NCBI RefSeq assembly: GCF_015706575.1
Contig: NW_024037055.1
Coordinates: 15,042,262 to 15,106,261, forward strand
Origin: Patiria miniata
Taxonomy: Eukaryota; Echinodermata; Asteroidea; Valvatida; Asterinidae
Length of the DNA stretch: 64,000 nucleotides
Direction: 5' to 3'
Position 1 is the first letter of the stretch. Every line of letters starts with the position of its first letter. The position numbers and the translations under genes were made by a program. Of the stretch, positions 1-12,762 are shown piece after piece. The notes under the pieces were generated by a model. It was not told the DNA's origin. It searched no databases and saw nothing but the letters and a program-made list of their open reading frames with translations.

Positions 1-94
1 GTTATTAACTGAGAGTATTAGAATATGTCTATTTCCCCTGGAAGGGATGCTATTCCATCGCAGATTTGAATGCCGGTACTAATTTATATTCTTG

Positions 95-225
95 TAGGAG
101 AGAGGCAAGTGGGTCGAAGTGGCTTGCCCAAGGACATAACATTATGGTCAGAAGCTGGATTCAAATCCCTGACCTCTGTTGATAAGTCGCAAACCCTCAG
201 CCCTAGACTCGTCTTGTTTTACTAG
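95..225 (-). repeat. tRNA-derived SINE fragment
   Basis: Read on the minus strand it gives a box-B-like GGATTTGAATCC followed by TGTCCTTGGGCAAG, the same layout as the SINEs at 30262 and 55168. It lies in an intron of gene A. Boundaries are approximate. Confidence 0.4.
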
Positions 226-286
226 GACAAAACATGTTTCAGATGGTCAATCTGCATTAGTCATTTTCCACTTTTTTACCCTGAAG

Positions 287-3200
287 GCAGTGCTGTACCC
301 ATCAGCTTCGTCATGTATGAGAACAGTAATCTCTTCCGCTCCCAGCAAGTGGACAACGCTTCGTCAACGGAGTTCCCCACCGCCATCGCCAGTCGTATCA
401 TCTCTGCCAGTGTACCAAATGTCAGCATCAGCGATCTCCCATATGACAGTCCAGTTGTCATTACCTTTCAGCTAAAACCTGTAAGACCGAAAATATGTAG
501 CTCTGCTCAAAATGTTTTTCTTCTAGTCAGTCTTATAAAACAGGTTTTTTTTCCAAGTTTTCTTTATGGCTTGATGCGCCCTCTGGTATATACCTTGCCT
601 TTAGTTATATATTTTTCGTGTTACCTCCGCCAAGGAGGTTATGTTTTCATTGGGGTTTGTTTGTCTGTTAACAAGATAACTCAAAACGTTTTGGACAGAT
701 TTTTAAGAAAATGTTGTTTAAGGGTGGTCCTTGGTACAAGTACGTGTGGATTAGATTTTAGTGATCGAGATATGGGTCTGAATCTATTTTAAAAAGGATT
801 CTTCACTATTTTGTATGTGCGAATATGCTATGTGTATGTGCGTGAACGGTTGTCAAGGGCATGACCTGGGGAGAAGGTGACGTCACACATTGTCCTCAAT
901 AAAACTGTTGCCTGAGTTACAATGTGTGGATTTTTAAATAAGCTTAAGCCTTAATACGGTAACCCCAAAGTTTCGGCTAAGGTTCTTTGGTCCTAATTAG
1001 AGAATAGATAGGTGAGCGATTATTCAAATACTGCAGGTGTCGAGTCCAATTGAGAATACTAAGCAGACGGAGACCTGCGTCTTCTGGGATTTCAGTCTTC
1101 GCGACGGCATCGGTGATTGGTCACCTGAAGGCTGCAGGAAAGGTCAACCGACCAATGGGAGAACAGTTTGTCTGTGCGATCACGCCACCAATTTTGCCGT
1201 ACTTGTGGTGAGTCTTACCGAGAAGGGACAGGAAAAAAAAATCGTTCAGAATATGGGCTTCGTGGGGGAACAAAAAAGGGCTTATTTTCTACCACTTCCG
1301 AAAACTCAGTGTACCAGCTTCGACTCCATGGGCGCATGCGTGTTCCTTCACTAAGATCGCGCAAGGCATGATAGGAACCAACATGGCGCCGCAAGATCGG
1401 ACACCATGGAAACGAGGTTGCCAGTGGACGGAACACTTAGGGTGCGTTCGAGCGTGCTACTCGTGTTAACACGAGTATTCTCCTAAACGCGCGAACGGCA
1501 GGAGTACGACCCGAGGGTAAGCGAGTTTACTCCCGTCATACCGGGTGTATACTCCTGCACCGGAGTAGTAATGCGCACGCAACATTTTCCTGCACTCGGG
1601 AGTTGCAAGAGTAACACGCTCGAGCGCACCCACTGCGTCCACGTACTGGCTCAGGCCATGGCTCAGGCGCGTAAAACGCAAAGTACGCACGATTAATTTT
1701 ACTCTGAGTGTGCTCATGGCTCTGCATCATTATTTACCTGGTCATTGGGCAATGAAACATTTCAAAGACAATCTAAGCTCCCTTGGGAGGATGCATCTCG
1801 ATGCTGCCATTTCGGCGCAAAGCAGCTAAAATCAACCACAACCACCATCTGTATCCTCGCAGGTACCCATTTACTCCTGGGTGGGAAGAAGCAATGAGTG
1901 ACAAAGTGCCTTGCCCAAGGGCACACGCACCACAACGCCAGTCTGGACTTGCACCCTTAGCGTGCAGAATTTTACCGACAAACAGCGAGTTCAATGTTCC
2001 AGGCCATGAGGCCATGACATTTTGAGAAGTTGATGTCGACATTCGCGGGGCCTCTTTAAACTATTGTCCAATATTGCCATCTTGTTTCCCTGTCTTGTTG
2101 CAGAATATCCATGGCCAGAAGGTTACCAGTTTGGCTCTGGATATTATCAGCAAAATTGGATGTATTGTCTCCATCGTGGCTCTGGTCATCACCATTGCCA
2201 TGTACTCGTCATTAAGGTAATTGCTAGGGAATGATTTAATTATCTGATCGGTATACACGGCCAGTCACCAGGGCTATCGTTAAAGGAGTGGGTGCAGGGC
2301 GGAAGGGGGCGGTAGGAGGTGGCGCGAGTCCTCCATGCAAAATTGTTTCGTCTGAACGTTGGCACAATTTGCTACATTGGCGGAGGGTGGGCTCGGTGCG
2401 CTTGACGATATCTTCCACTGAGGATGATTGAGGAAATGATGCAAAGTTCATGGCTAAGGAGGGACCTTTGGTCTGAACTTCGGTTAAGCCATCGAACTTT
2501 TATGAGACCATCGAAATCTTCAGGCACATCCCAAACTCCTGCTTGGACTCCAAACTCGCATGTCTGACTTGTCTTCCAACATGCCCTGCTCCAGCTACGA
2601 CTCCACTTTTACATCCTTTACAACCTTTACTGCTTCCAGTCACACTACAAAACACCCCTTCACCGTTGAAATGCCTTTAGTCTCCTGCCTTAAGACGGGC
2701 AGAGTATCTGTCCGGAACGTTGAGTTTCCCCCGGTTCTCGTCACAACATCACAAACTGAAAGAAGAGACCAATAATCTTTGTCTTGTTAACAAATATTGT
2801 TTGCCTGATGATACAGGTCGTTGAGATCGAAGACCCCCAGCCGCATCCTCATTAGCTTCTCCCTGTCTCTGCTGTGTCTCTACCTGGTCTTCGTAGCCGG
2901 CATCGAGCAGACGTCCTCCCGCGTTGGTTGCATCGTGGTAGCCGTCTTGATGCACTACTTCACGCTGACGTCCGTGGCCTGGATGGGCGTGGAGGCCGCC
3001 GGCATGTACCTCAAGCTGGTCAGGGTCTTCAATTCTAATGTGGAGCACTTCATGATCAAGGCGTCTGTCGTTGCTTGGGGTAGGTCGTCCAAACGATGTG
3101 GACCATTTTCCTGATTTGAGTCACATACGGTTGAAATCACTCGGTTGGAGTCTAAATCCCGAGTCACTTGATTCGAATCCAAGTCTGGGTCCAAATTCCA

Positions 3201-5544
3201 CGTCAGTTGGTAAAGTGTAAGTCCAAGTCCGAAGTCACTTGGTTAAGTGTCAGTCTAAGTCCCGCATCACTTGTTCAAGTCGGAGTCAAAGTCCCGAGTC
3301 ACTTGGTCAAGTCTGAGTCAAGTCCTGAATCACTTGGTCAAGTGTGAGCCCAAGTACCGAGTAGCTTGGCCAAGACTAAGGCCAGTGCTGAGTCATTTCA
3401 ATTTCGAATCTGAGTAAAAAAATCCTCAGTCACTTGATATGATTCCTAATGCCAATTCATCTGGTCAAGTCTGAATCCAAGTGCTGAGTCACTTCATCAA
3501 GTCTGATTTAAAGTCCCAAGTCATTTGAATGGTTTGAGTCCACGTCATGAATCACATGGTTTGAGTCCAATTGAGGAGTAACGTGTTTGACTGAGTGGTG
3601 CATGCATTTAAGTATCCTGAAAACCAGAGTCCAGGACAGGACAATAACTTATGTTTTACTGCACCGTAGTGCCAGAACATTATGTGTACTTCAAGTACAT
3701 GTACTACCAAGCCAAAAGTAAGCATGAGAATTATCTTTTTAGTCAAGTCTGGAAAAATATTGGGGGTAAATGATGATTTGACTCGCCAGGATGGTGTCTT
3801 CAGTGTCAAGTTTAAGTTATGATAGCTTAGTCAAAGTCTGTTTTTGTTGTAAGGGTGACTATTTCATTTTATTTAGCATTTTCGTTATTTAAAATTTCAG
3901 GTCTTCCAGCGCTCATCGTAGGCGTGATACTGGCAGTTGATTATACAGAGTATGACAATGAATACAGGTAAGATTTCATGACTTGTCCTAATTTCATAAC
4001 ATAGGTTTTTAATCTTGAAAAGGTAGAAATCTTGCAATAGACTTCGATGACAGAATTGAACTTTGCTCCAAACCAAATGCGTTTGAATACGTGTATATCT
4101 ATTTCTTCAAAGTTCTTCTTAAAAATCGGACATTTATGGGATATGGAATTGTCAAAAACATTTTTAAATCGTTTCCATGGTTACGAACTTGCTGCGCCAT
4201 GTTGTTTCCCATCATGCCGTGCGCGATCTCAGTGCTAGGAACGCGTACGTGCCCAGGAAGTCGAGGCTGGTGCCGTTGTATATGACGTCACCAGACCAAA
4301 CAAACTGATGACTTATTACAAAAGGCCTTAATTGGGTCCTCTTCTACACATACAGGGTAAGTCAAACAAAAGCGGACCCCAAACCCCCAAAATTATATTT
4401 TATATACTGGAAAGCCAATTTCATAAGCTACTTTTGGATAAAATTATGACTGAAATTGGTCAATCCGTTCAAAAAATATCACCAATTAAACACAATGTCC
4501 CTAAAACCTGTCTCGTCAAAAAATATGCGATTTCAAGAATCGTCGTCGCAATTGTCTTCAAACATCACAAGCGATGAAATCACAGTTTAAACGTTAACAT
4601 ATTCAACAAAGTTCCTTTGAAAGCCCATCTTTAAAAGTAGATTTAATAATTTGAATTATTTGCCTAACCAGGGTTGTTAATAACGATATTATGTACTACA
4701 GTTGGTGACAATTGTTGAAACAAGTATTCTGTGTCAATTTCTTTGTTGTTCCAAACAGTCAAACAACACAATAAATTCCTTTTTTTTGCAGTAAATTGCA
4801 TTGTGTTTAAATGGTGATATTCTTCATACGGGTTGAGTAATTTCAGTACTTTTTTCATTTAAATTTCAATATTATTTTTGGCGCTACATATTTTTTTTAA
4901 TATGAAATATATTTTTGGGGGTTTGGGTTCCGCTTTTTTTGGACTCGCCCTGTAATTTGAAATGCTTAAATAAACTTTCTCTTTGCAGTTGCTTCTTGAA
5001 GCCCGGCGCTGCTTTCTATTATGGTCAGTTGCTCATCATAGGACTGGTCTTCTCTTTCAACGCCGTGTTCTTCGTACTGCTGTCGCGCAAGTTCCTGTGC
5101 AGTGACCAGAAACTCCAGAGCACCGCCAACAAGCGCGACAAGAAGAGGGACAGGGTCCTGAAGCGCCTGCAGAACATTGCCGCCGTCTCGTCTCTGCTGG
5201 GCCTGACCTGGGTCTTCGGTCTGCTCTCCGTCATCGAGGCTTCCAGCTTCGCCTTCCAGGTCATCTTCACCGTCTGCAACTCCCTCCAGGGCTTGTTCAT
5301 CTTCCTGCTGTTTGTCGTGCGCCAGGAGAACATCCGTGCATCCGTGGTGGCCCGCCTGCAACGATGGAACAAGGCCGGCGGCACTGCTACCGCCTCTACC
5401 CCACTCAGCAAGCTTGCCACCTGTGCTAAAGAATATGACCAGTCTGTCTCGAATGCACAGACCGAAGACGTTCTCTTAGACAAATGTGAAAAGGATAACG
5501 ATACATTTAACAGGCCCCAAAAGTCCGAGAATACATACTTGTAA
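287..5544 (+). CDS. Adhesion GPCR gene A, 3' part (GAIN end, GPS, 7TM)
   Basis: Six exons are visible: 287-480, 1037-1207, 2104-2216, 2817-3079, 3901-3967 and 4989-5544 (stop TAA). They read in one frame for 453 residues; the 5' part lies left of the window. They encode the last strand segment of a GAIN domain, a GPS motif (CVFWD..., GC, CLCDHATNFAVL), TM1, TM2-3 (HYFTLTSVAWMGVEAA), TM4, and TM5-7 (LLGLTWVFG, NSLQGLFIFLLF). A cysteine before TM3 and the one in SCFLKP fit the usual TM3-ECL2 disulfide. Family knowledge: a plasma-membrane receptor self-cleaved at the GPS, with the new N-terminus acting as a tethered agonist. The exon plan equals that of genes B and C, but the cytoplasmic tail is clearly diverged and the last exon is one codon shorter, so A is the more distant paralogue. 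It still ends in T-Y-L. Introns hold an inserted MITE and a minisatellite. The 7TM motifs resemble the ADGRG group; orthology is not established. Confidence 0.85.
1440..1631. repeat. Foldback MITE
   Basis: The ends are inverted repeats: GGGTGCGTTCGAGCGTG on the left, and on the right a sequence whose complement is GGGTGCGCTCGAGCGTG. The interior is rich in GAGTA/TACTC words. I see no clear target-site duplication. It lies in the GPS-TM1 intron of gene A. Confidence 0.55.
1850..1985 (-). repeat. SINE fragment, same family as 30262 and 55168
   Basis: The minus strand matches the SINE body in gene B (GTGCGTGTGCCCTTGGGCAA and neighbouring CACTTTGTCACTCATTG). It is a truncated copy in an intron of gene A. 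Confidence 0.55.
3105..3580. repeat. Degenerate GAGTC/AAGTC minisatellite in TM3-TM4 intron of gene A
   Basis: Words such as AGTCACTTGGTCAAGTCTGAG recur in diverged form for about 450 bases, directly after the TM2-3 exon. This is the same intron position as the longer, cleaner 27-bp arrays of genes B and C. Confidence 0.75.
4353..4952. mobile_element. Palindromic MITE, TA target (Tc1/mariner-like), gene A last intron
   Basis: The left end CAGGGTAAGTCAAACAAAAG and right end (complement CAGGGCGAGTCCAAAAAAAG) form inverted repeats of about 45 bases that include the tract AACCCCCAAAA. TA flanks both sides (4351-4352, 4953-4954). The matching introns of genes B and C are under 200 bases and lack it, so it is an insertion in A. 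Confidence 0.7.
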
Positions 5545-6002
5545 TGTACTGTACCCTTAACGTTTTATGGTTGGAGGAGTTTAATGTATTAAATCAATAA
5601 TTCATTAGTGAAGCGGTAGGCCCTACAGCAATTTAAGATTTGTTTACAGTTTTTTGTAAATTTAAAACAAACTACATTTGTAAATAGCAAATGTCCTTGA
5701 TTGGGGCAAACATGTTGGATACAGGGCGGCGGAACCGAGGGGGGGGGGGGGGGGGCAGTTACCCACAGTTTTACCCAAGTGCCCCTTTTGCGGACATAGA
5801 TGTGCCCCCTCGAGCAAAAATGTTCCCCCTCAAGATAAAAAAAATTGGCCCTAATGATATGAACAAGGAATATGAAAATCCAGCCCCGAAACCCTTACAA
5901 TGCGACCTGAAATGGGCACATTAATGCGTATTTTGCATAATAATGGCCGGTTTTGAAGAGCGCCCCCTATTGGAAAATGGTACGAGCCCTCCCCCTCCCC
6001 CA

Positions 6003-6338
6003 AGTTACGGAATTTTAAACACAACCATTGTGTTAACGTTCTGTCCACGGATCACAAGCAAAACGAAAACAATTCACACCCATCCCTATGTAATTTGTTT
6101 TCGTTTTTAATACTGGAAGAACACTTGCCTTTTTGTGATCCGTGGACAGAACTTTAAAACGGTGGTTTTGTTTAAAATTCCGTAACTTGAAAAGTACATA
6201 GGTGATTTGAATGACTCTTGTACTAAAAGAAAGCTGGTGAAATGGGCTTTCATATGCTAGATTTTAAAAGTGCTACATGCAGAACTTCAGTAAAACAATG
6301 GTCCCGACATTTGGGTTTCGTGTTTTTTTACTCACCCC
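6003..6338. repeat. 5'-truncated copy of the palindromic MITE at 51484
   Basis: The inner palindrome (TTACGGAATTTTAAACACAA ... matching complement near 6170-6187) and the right arm, through TTTGGGTTTCGTG and TTTACTCACCCC, match the element in gene C intron 17. The outer left arm is missing. Confidence 0.6.
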
Positions 6339-6368
6339 GAATGCCTTTATTTTGAAATTAGGCCTAAA

Positions 6369-6850
6369 TACTTTCATTTTGCAATAAAAGAGGAAATATA
6401 TTTTGAAACGAAATAAGATGGAATACCTCTGCACTATGTTGTACATTTTTAGGGAATGTTAATTTATGCCTATATAATGCATTTACTAAACAAAATACTT
6501 TCATTTTTGCAATAAAAGAGGAAATATATATTTCGAAATGAAATAAAGTGAAATATATCCCTGAACAATGTTGTACATTTTTATGAAATGTTAATCACAT
6601 TTATGCCTATATTATGCGTTTACTAAACAAAATACTTTCGTTTTGCAATAAAAGAGGAAATATATATTTTGAAATGAAATAAAATGAAATATATCCCTGT
6701 ACAATGTTGTACATTTAAAAAAAAACGTTAATCACATTTATGCCTATATACTATGTATTTGCTAACCATTAAATACTTTCATTTTGCAATAAAAAAGGAA
6801 ATGTAAGTTTGAAATGAAATATATCCCAATTTTCAAAAAATTGTTAATCC
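6369..6850. repeat. Tandem array, four units of about 130-140 bp
   Basis: The word CTTTCATTTTGCAATAAAAG (or close variants) starts at 6371, 6498, 6636 and 6776. Between them GAAATATAT, TGTTGTACATTTTTA and TTTATGCCTATAT also repeat in order. The array is AT-rich and non-coding. Confidence 0.75.
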
Positions 6851-7989
6851 CATATTTTTAACTTTTACCAACACCTCTTGGACTTCCGTGAGATAAACCT
6901 GACAAATTCTTTCTTGATAATAAACATTGACGAAGGCTTTTCGTAAATGCAAATAGATGGAATGTTTGTTATTAATTAAATATGACACCTTATTTTAGTC
7001 TTCAGATGGCTGAAATATATGCATGCACACACCACAATACATCATTGTATATTTAATTTTTTACGTGGCTCCCATTGTAATGTTTTACACACCTTTTACC
7101 AAGAATACACTTTTTTATATCATAAGTGAATAAAAGATAATTATTACCATAACAATTATGGTTTCGAATACCAATGCGATTAAGATCTTGAGATGTGTTT
7201 TCCGTCAGTGTGTTTATAGTCCACCATATTCGTATTTCATGTCATTAGGGATAACTGCACAAAGCAAACATGGTACCATATCTGAAATTGTAATTACACT
7301 TGGAGTCAACACAAGTAATAAGTGTACATTGGCATCACACAGATAATTGTTTGTCTGTGAGAAGGCATACTTACTTATTTAGCCGTGATAATTATGTGTG
7401 ATTGTAGTTTGATGAGTTCGCGAAGATGCTGGTAGATCGGGTTGGTCTTTAACCAGAATGAGATGGGTTGCGCATCTTTGGCGGCTCATTACTTTGAGTC
7501 GAACCTACTTGGCGCAACGTTCGCGACTCACACGCCTGCTAGGCCTATGCTGGTACGGCAGATAGGTGATGGGATTGTACCGTTGATGATACAAGCATGA
7601 TATTTGGCACAGAGGCAGAGTATGTGATGCGAAAGATATTTGGCTAAATTACATCGCAGATTTGTCCTTTGACAAAAATTAGAATAACAAGCAATGGCAG
7701 AAAATTTTGAAAATTGATTGTTATTCTATACCACTATTCGGGAAGATGATCACCTGATCCGAGGCCTACCAGGCTATGATCCACATCGCATCCAGCTGGT
7801 ATCAGAAATAATAGACCATTATCATGTTGCGGCCATCTTGATTTTTTTCCCATTCAAATCAACGGAAATAAAGCGAGGCTGGAAGGAAAAATAGTCTGGT
7901 TCCTTTTTTGCATAAACAAAATCATCATTAAGTTCTGTTATTCGATGCAGGGAACATGACTAAAATGGCGGTAGCATGATAACGGAATT

Positions 7990-8125
7990 TTTCAGTGGGG
8001 GGGCCGCTGGGGGGGGGGGGGGCTGGAACATTTCATGGGGGAGGGCGTCATGTAGATCAATGATAATTTTTTATGAAACTCAAAATTTCAGTGGGGGCGA
8101 CTGGGAGGGGGCGACAAGGTTTCAT
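7990..8125. repeat. G-run relic of the GTGGCGTAGCCA element
   Basis: TTTCAGTGGGGG, long G runs, and TTTATGAAACTCAAAATTTCAG match the interior of the complete element at 35979-36182. Both terminal inverted repeats are lost here. Confidence 0.5.
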
Positions 8126-9167
8126 GGTCAACGGTCAACAAAAAAGTTCAAAGTTTTTCAAAGTGTTATGACAACCTAGAGATCTGTGCTGATTGGAACT
8201 CTCCATAATAAAAACCATACCGCCCCACACATCCTAGCCTCCCTTCAAATAATACCCCTACACACGAACAGGCACTTAGCTTGCCCTTGGAAAATATTTG
8301 CTTAAATCTATTTTTTTGGCCCGACCCTTTTCAACATTCCACGGTCGATAGGCCCATGCAGGCCTGGGCCGAAGTTGGCAGGATATTGCAGCGCATTATA
8401 GTATGGGCTATAATAACGACAGAATTATCACATGGAGTTCATGTGATGAACCCATCAGCCGAACCCTATACGTGAGATCAAAGAAACCAGTGTAAGCATT
8501 TAAACCACGCAGAATATAGTCCTCAAAAATCTGCTTTTCGAGTGCCTGAAAAGCAGACTAAGTGTGTAAGTTGTCAACAGTCTGCTTTTCGGGTATCAGA
8601 AAAATATGGATTAGACGAATCGCTTGATCTGATTTTCTGCTCCTCAAGCAAGACAAAAGAAGATGACGACTTTTCGATCGCCAGCACATGGAAAACTGGG
8701 TAAAATCTGCTTTTGATGTATAGGAGATGAGTCGAAGAGTAGATTTCAGGTAAAGTATACTTTTCTTGTAGCAGAAAGGCACAAAAGCAAAAAGAAAAAC
8801 CTTCGAAACTACTTGTACAATGAACATAGCATAAATTCCATTCATCTCGTGTTGGTTTTTCGAACATGAATTTTCCTCTTATTTTTACGTACGCAATCAA
8901 ATAATAATTCCAAAACAATATTGTTTCCCTATTATATTGTTTAAAGTATCAATTGTCAGTGAGGACAAGCTGAAGAGAATTTTCAAACGATTTTGTAAGA
9001 ATCAATATTTAACCAAACGTATCAAACTTACAGTGAACCAACACCCACTCTCGCCACTTTCGGTCGGGGGAACAAACAGTACACGTAATTACTTATAAAT
9101 GTAGTCATTACTTTTGGAGAGGTGATTTCAAAAATTGCAATTCTGCTCGGGCTGAACTGTAGTTCAG

Positions 9168-9480
9168 TATAACCACCAGGAGAAGCACAATGTCAACATA
9201 CCTGGCGGGGAGGTGTAGGCTTTAAACGGGGGAGTTTAAACGAAACTCAAAACAACTATTAAAAGTAAACCAGGCCAACCTATAGAGTCATTTAAAGAAA
9301 GGATCTCATCGTGAAACTATGGGTACTGGCAAGCTGTCACGCACTGTTAATAATTGATTGACGTGTCTTCAATTCATGAATTTTTCATGACTTTTGATAT
9401 GGTTTCTATTGTACAAAGGGACTTAATTGTTCAGTTTATAGACCAGAAGCAAGAAAGTGCGCGCTGAATTTGCTGGCAGC
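9168..9480. repeat. Left copy of a flanking direct repeat (~315 bp)
   Basis: Starts TATAACCACCAGGAGAA and runs through GGCCAACCTATAGAGTCATT, TCTCATCGTGAAACT, CTGTCACGC and TTGTACAAA. The same series of words in the same order occurs at 12763-13078, on the other side of the retrotransposon. Divergence is visible, so the duplication is not fresh. Confidence 0.65.
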
Positions 9481-9589
9481 CCGGCCAAATTGCTTACAGT
9501 CAACCATGCACGGACCCTATACACATAAGGATTAGCGACTCGGCCAAACTCCTGGTTAGAGGCGTGACAACGGCCCATACAGTACAGGG

Positions 9590-9805
9590 CCCAATTTCAA
9601 GGCGCTGTTAAGCGAAACAAATTTGCTTAGCATAAAAAAAGCCTGACTTATAAAAGCAGTTTACCAGCCAAAACTCCGCGTGATTTTCATGTTATAGCAA
9701 CCAACCGCTGAATACTAATCACGAGCAATGTACATCACATGGAGTTTTGGCTGGTAACCTGTTTTTATAGGCCAGACTTTTTTGTGCTAAGCAATTTTTT
9801 TGGCC
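9590..9805. repeat. Foldback MITE beginning GGGCCCAATTTCA
   Basis: The left arm (TTGCTTAGCATAAAAAAAGC, then GTTTACCAGCCAAAACTCC) is mirrored on the right (GGAGTTTTGGCTGGTAACC, then TTTTTTGTGCTAAGCAA). It resembles a palindromic family that I recall as widespread in echinoderm genomes. The right terminus is degraded (TTTGGCCCTGG). Confidence 0.65.
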
Positions 9806-9827
9806 CTGGTGGGAAAACCACGAAAAC

Positions 9828-12251
9828 TTGTCAGCAAAGACCCCTATGCGCGGCGGATTTCAGATTTGCAGGGTTCTGCGTCCGATCTGGTTTCTGAATA
9901 CTATTTTATCTCAATCATTTTATCCAACTATTGACAAACCAACAAGGATCACTGCTGATAGTGCAACTCTAATTGATAACATTCTAACCAATGACCTTTC
10001 GAATCTTTCCTCTGGTGTTTTGATGACTGACGTCACAGACCATCTCCCCGTATTCTTAGTAACCAACAGTGTCAAAGAAAGTCCCCGAACCAGCAACAAA
10101 TTCCAAAAACGTACTTTTAATGCCAGTAATGTCGAAAACTTCATTTATGATCTAAATATGATTGATTGGGATTCTGTAATATCAATTAACGATATACATC
10201 GTATGTATAATAATTTCCTATCAAATGTCCAACAACTTTATAATAAAAACTTTCCTTTACAAGATGTTAAATGCCGATACAATAAATGTAAATCCCCATG
10301 GTTATCTGATGGTATTTACATTTCTATCAGACGAAAAAATCATTTGTACCGAAAATTTACGAGGAACCCGACTGTGACTAATAAATCTGTTTATACTCTG
10401 TATAAAAACAAATTGAATTCTTTAATCAAATTAGCAAAAAAAGAATATTTACACCCAAAATTTAGCGAAGTGCAAGGTAATATCAAGGGTACTTGGAAAG
10501 TTATTAATTCCTTACTTAACAAGCGCAAGCAAAACGTAAACACATCTTACTTCTTTCAGGATGGTAACGAAATTAACAATGACAAGGAAATTGCAGAAGC
10601 ATTTAACGACTACTTTGTTAACATTGGTAGCCTCTCCAGTGAACTCCCGTTATGTAACACTTCCTTTGATTCATTTCTAAGCAACAAATGTCCAAATTCA
10701 CTGTTTCTTACACCTATTACCAAGGAAGAGGTTGTTGATTATCTTAACAAAATACCTTCTGGGAAGGCCCCTGGATTTGATGGTTTAAGTTCTTCTGTCA
10801 TCAAACAAGCACGGTATTCTTTAGCTAAGCCTTTGTCTGACATCTTTAACAAGTGTTTGACAGCTGGAGTTTTTCCCGATGATCTAAAAATAGCCCAAGT
10901 AACACCGATATATAAAAAAGGTTGTAAGCATAACATTACCAACTATAGACCCATATCAGTCCTATCTACATTTTCGAAACTATTTGAAAAGCTTATTTAC
11001 AAACGATTATTATCTTTTATCACTAAAAATAATATTCTTTCTGAGTCTCAATTTGGATTTAGACAAAATCGTTCAACTGAATTAGCGATATCATATGTAG
11101 TTAATAAATTATGTAATGCAATTGATCAAAATAATTTCTCCATAGGCATTTTCTTAGACTTATCAAAAGCATTTGATACTGTAAATCACGATATTCTTAT
11201 AAGTAAATTAGATCATTATGGAGTGCGGGGAACAGCTTTGGACCCTCTGAAAAGTTATCTGTGTAACAGAAACCAGTATGTATCGTTTCAATCTGTAACT
11301 TCAACTAGCCGATTCATTACGTGTGGGGTACCTCAGGGTTCCGTATTGGGTCCTCTACTATTTCTTCTTTATATTAATGATATATGTAATACTTCAGACA
11401 CTGTAACATTTTGTTTATTTGCAGATGATACAAGTTTGTTGTACACTCACGATAATGTAGATGAAGCAATTATTAACCTAAATATGGAACTTGAAAAGAT
11501 CAGTACATGGCTTCTCGCAAATAAATTATCTATTAATGTCGTCAAGTCAAATTATATGATTTTTTGTGCCAATCAGTACAAGTACACACAATCTGTTCCT
11601 CTGAATTTAAATAACTCAAGGCTTAATCAGGTTAAGATAACTAAATTCCTGGGTGTAACTATTGATGAAAATCTCACTTGGAAACATCATATTGATGAAG
11701 TAGCGACAAAAATATCAAAGAACGTTGGAATAATGAATCGTTTGAAATATTATCTTCCGAGTAAGATTTTATTAACATTGTATAATTCATTTGTTTTACC
11801 ATACTTAAATTACCCAATCTTGACCTGGGGCAGTTTGCCATCTAAGTGTAACAAATTACTTACTTTACAGAAGCGAGCAGTTCGTTTAATTTCAAATGCT
11901 GGCTATCGTGATCATTCTGCTCCGTTATTTGCTAAATTAAATATATTACAATGTAATGACTTATATTACCTTAATTTAGGAAAATTAATGTTTAAATTTA
12001 AGCATAATCTACTCCCGTCCTGTTTTGATTCTTGTTTTACCTTAGCATCTAATGTTCATGTATATAACACCCGAAGTAGTGCTAAGGGAAATCTGTTTGT
12101 CCAATTTAACAGAACATCAATGTCAAAAAACAGTGTGATTCATCAAGGCACCTTGTACTGGAATAGTTTAGATGATTCTCTTAAACTGTTACCCTCACTA
12201 TCTGTCTTTGTCAAAAATTTAAAAACTCATTTTATCGAATCATATTCATAA
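9828..12251 (+). mobile_element. 5'-truncated non-LTR retrotransposon ORF2 (jockey/CR1-type)
   Basis: An open frame of 807 codons. From about residue 24 it matches the C-terminal end of an endonuclease domain (YPTIDKPTRIT, TDVTDHLPVF), then a full reverse transcriptase: GKAPGFDGLSS, NYRPISVLSTFSKLFEKL, FLDLSKAFDTVNHDIL, GVPQGSVLGPLLF, and the catalytic FADDTSLLY. A C-terminal region with AVRLISNAGYRDHSAPLF and NTRSS follows. The role is target-primed reverse transcription. The first ~20 residues look like adjoining DNA, so the true 5' break is near 9890. The 3' UTR probably ends about 12540 (AATAAATGTTTCC). The lack of stops suggests a fairly recent insertion, but loss of the N-terminal endonuclease makes it immobile. 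C-B and D comparison shows the site empty in the other units. Confidence 0.88.
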
Positions 12252-12545
12252 ATTGAAATGTTATATGTGCATTAATATTTAGGCCTTGTCTCACACACTT
12301 GTCCTGTCTGTCTACCGTTGTGTTTTGTTTGTCCCTTGTTACAGTACTTTGGTTGTATGTCTGTCCATAGGTAAGGGCACAAAAGCGTCTGCTTAACCTT
12401 ATACCTAACTGTTGTCATTTAATTTTACACTTATTAGTAATCACTGTGTACATAACTGTCATATATATTACTACTGACCTTTCTTAATTTATACACGATT
12501 GTACATAATTGTAATGAATGACATCATTGAAATAAATGTTTCCAA
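12252..12545 (+). mobile_element. Probable 3' UTR of the retrotransposon
   Basis: AT-rich sequence downstream of the RT stop, ending near GACATCATTGAAATAAATG. There is no long poly(A). A target-site duplication was not found. The end position is inferred. Confidence 0.5.
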
Positions 12546-12762
12546 ACACAAAGTCTGTCTAACCAGCTAATTATATTTTTGAATATTTATGATCCTACGT
12601 TTTCTTATAAAAGTGATAACTACATAACCATGTTAACGCCGAGCACAATATCTTTAGCTTTAAAATGAACTATGAAATGTCGCATTTGTTGCATCGGTTC
12701 GGGACCACATCTCTCTAAAAAAAAAACCAATAATGAAAGCCTAATTAAAAACGAGTTTTGGG

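Noticed and set aside
8558..8918. Minus-strand open frames of about 100 codons upstream of gene B
   Set aside because: The corresponding spacers before C and D carry indels that break the frames, so no coding constraint is visible.
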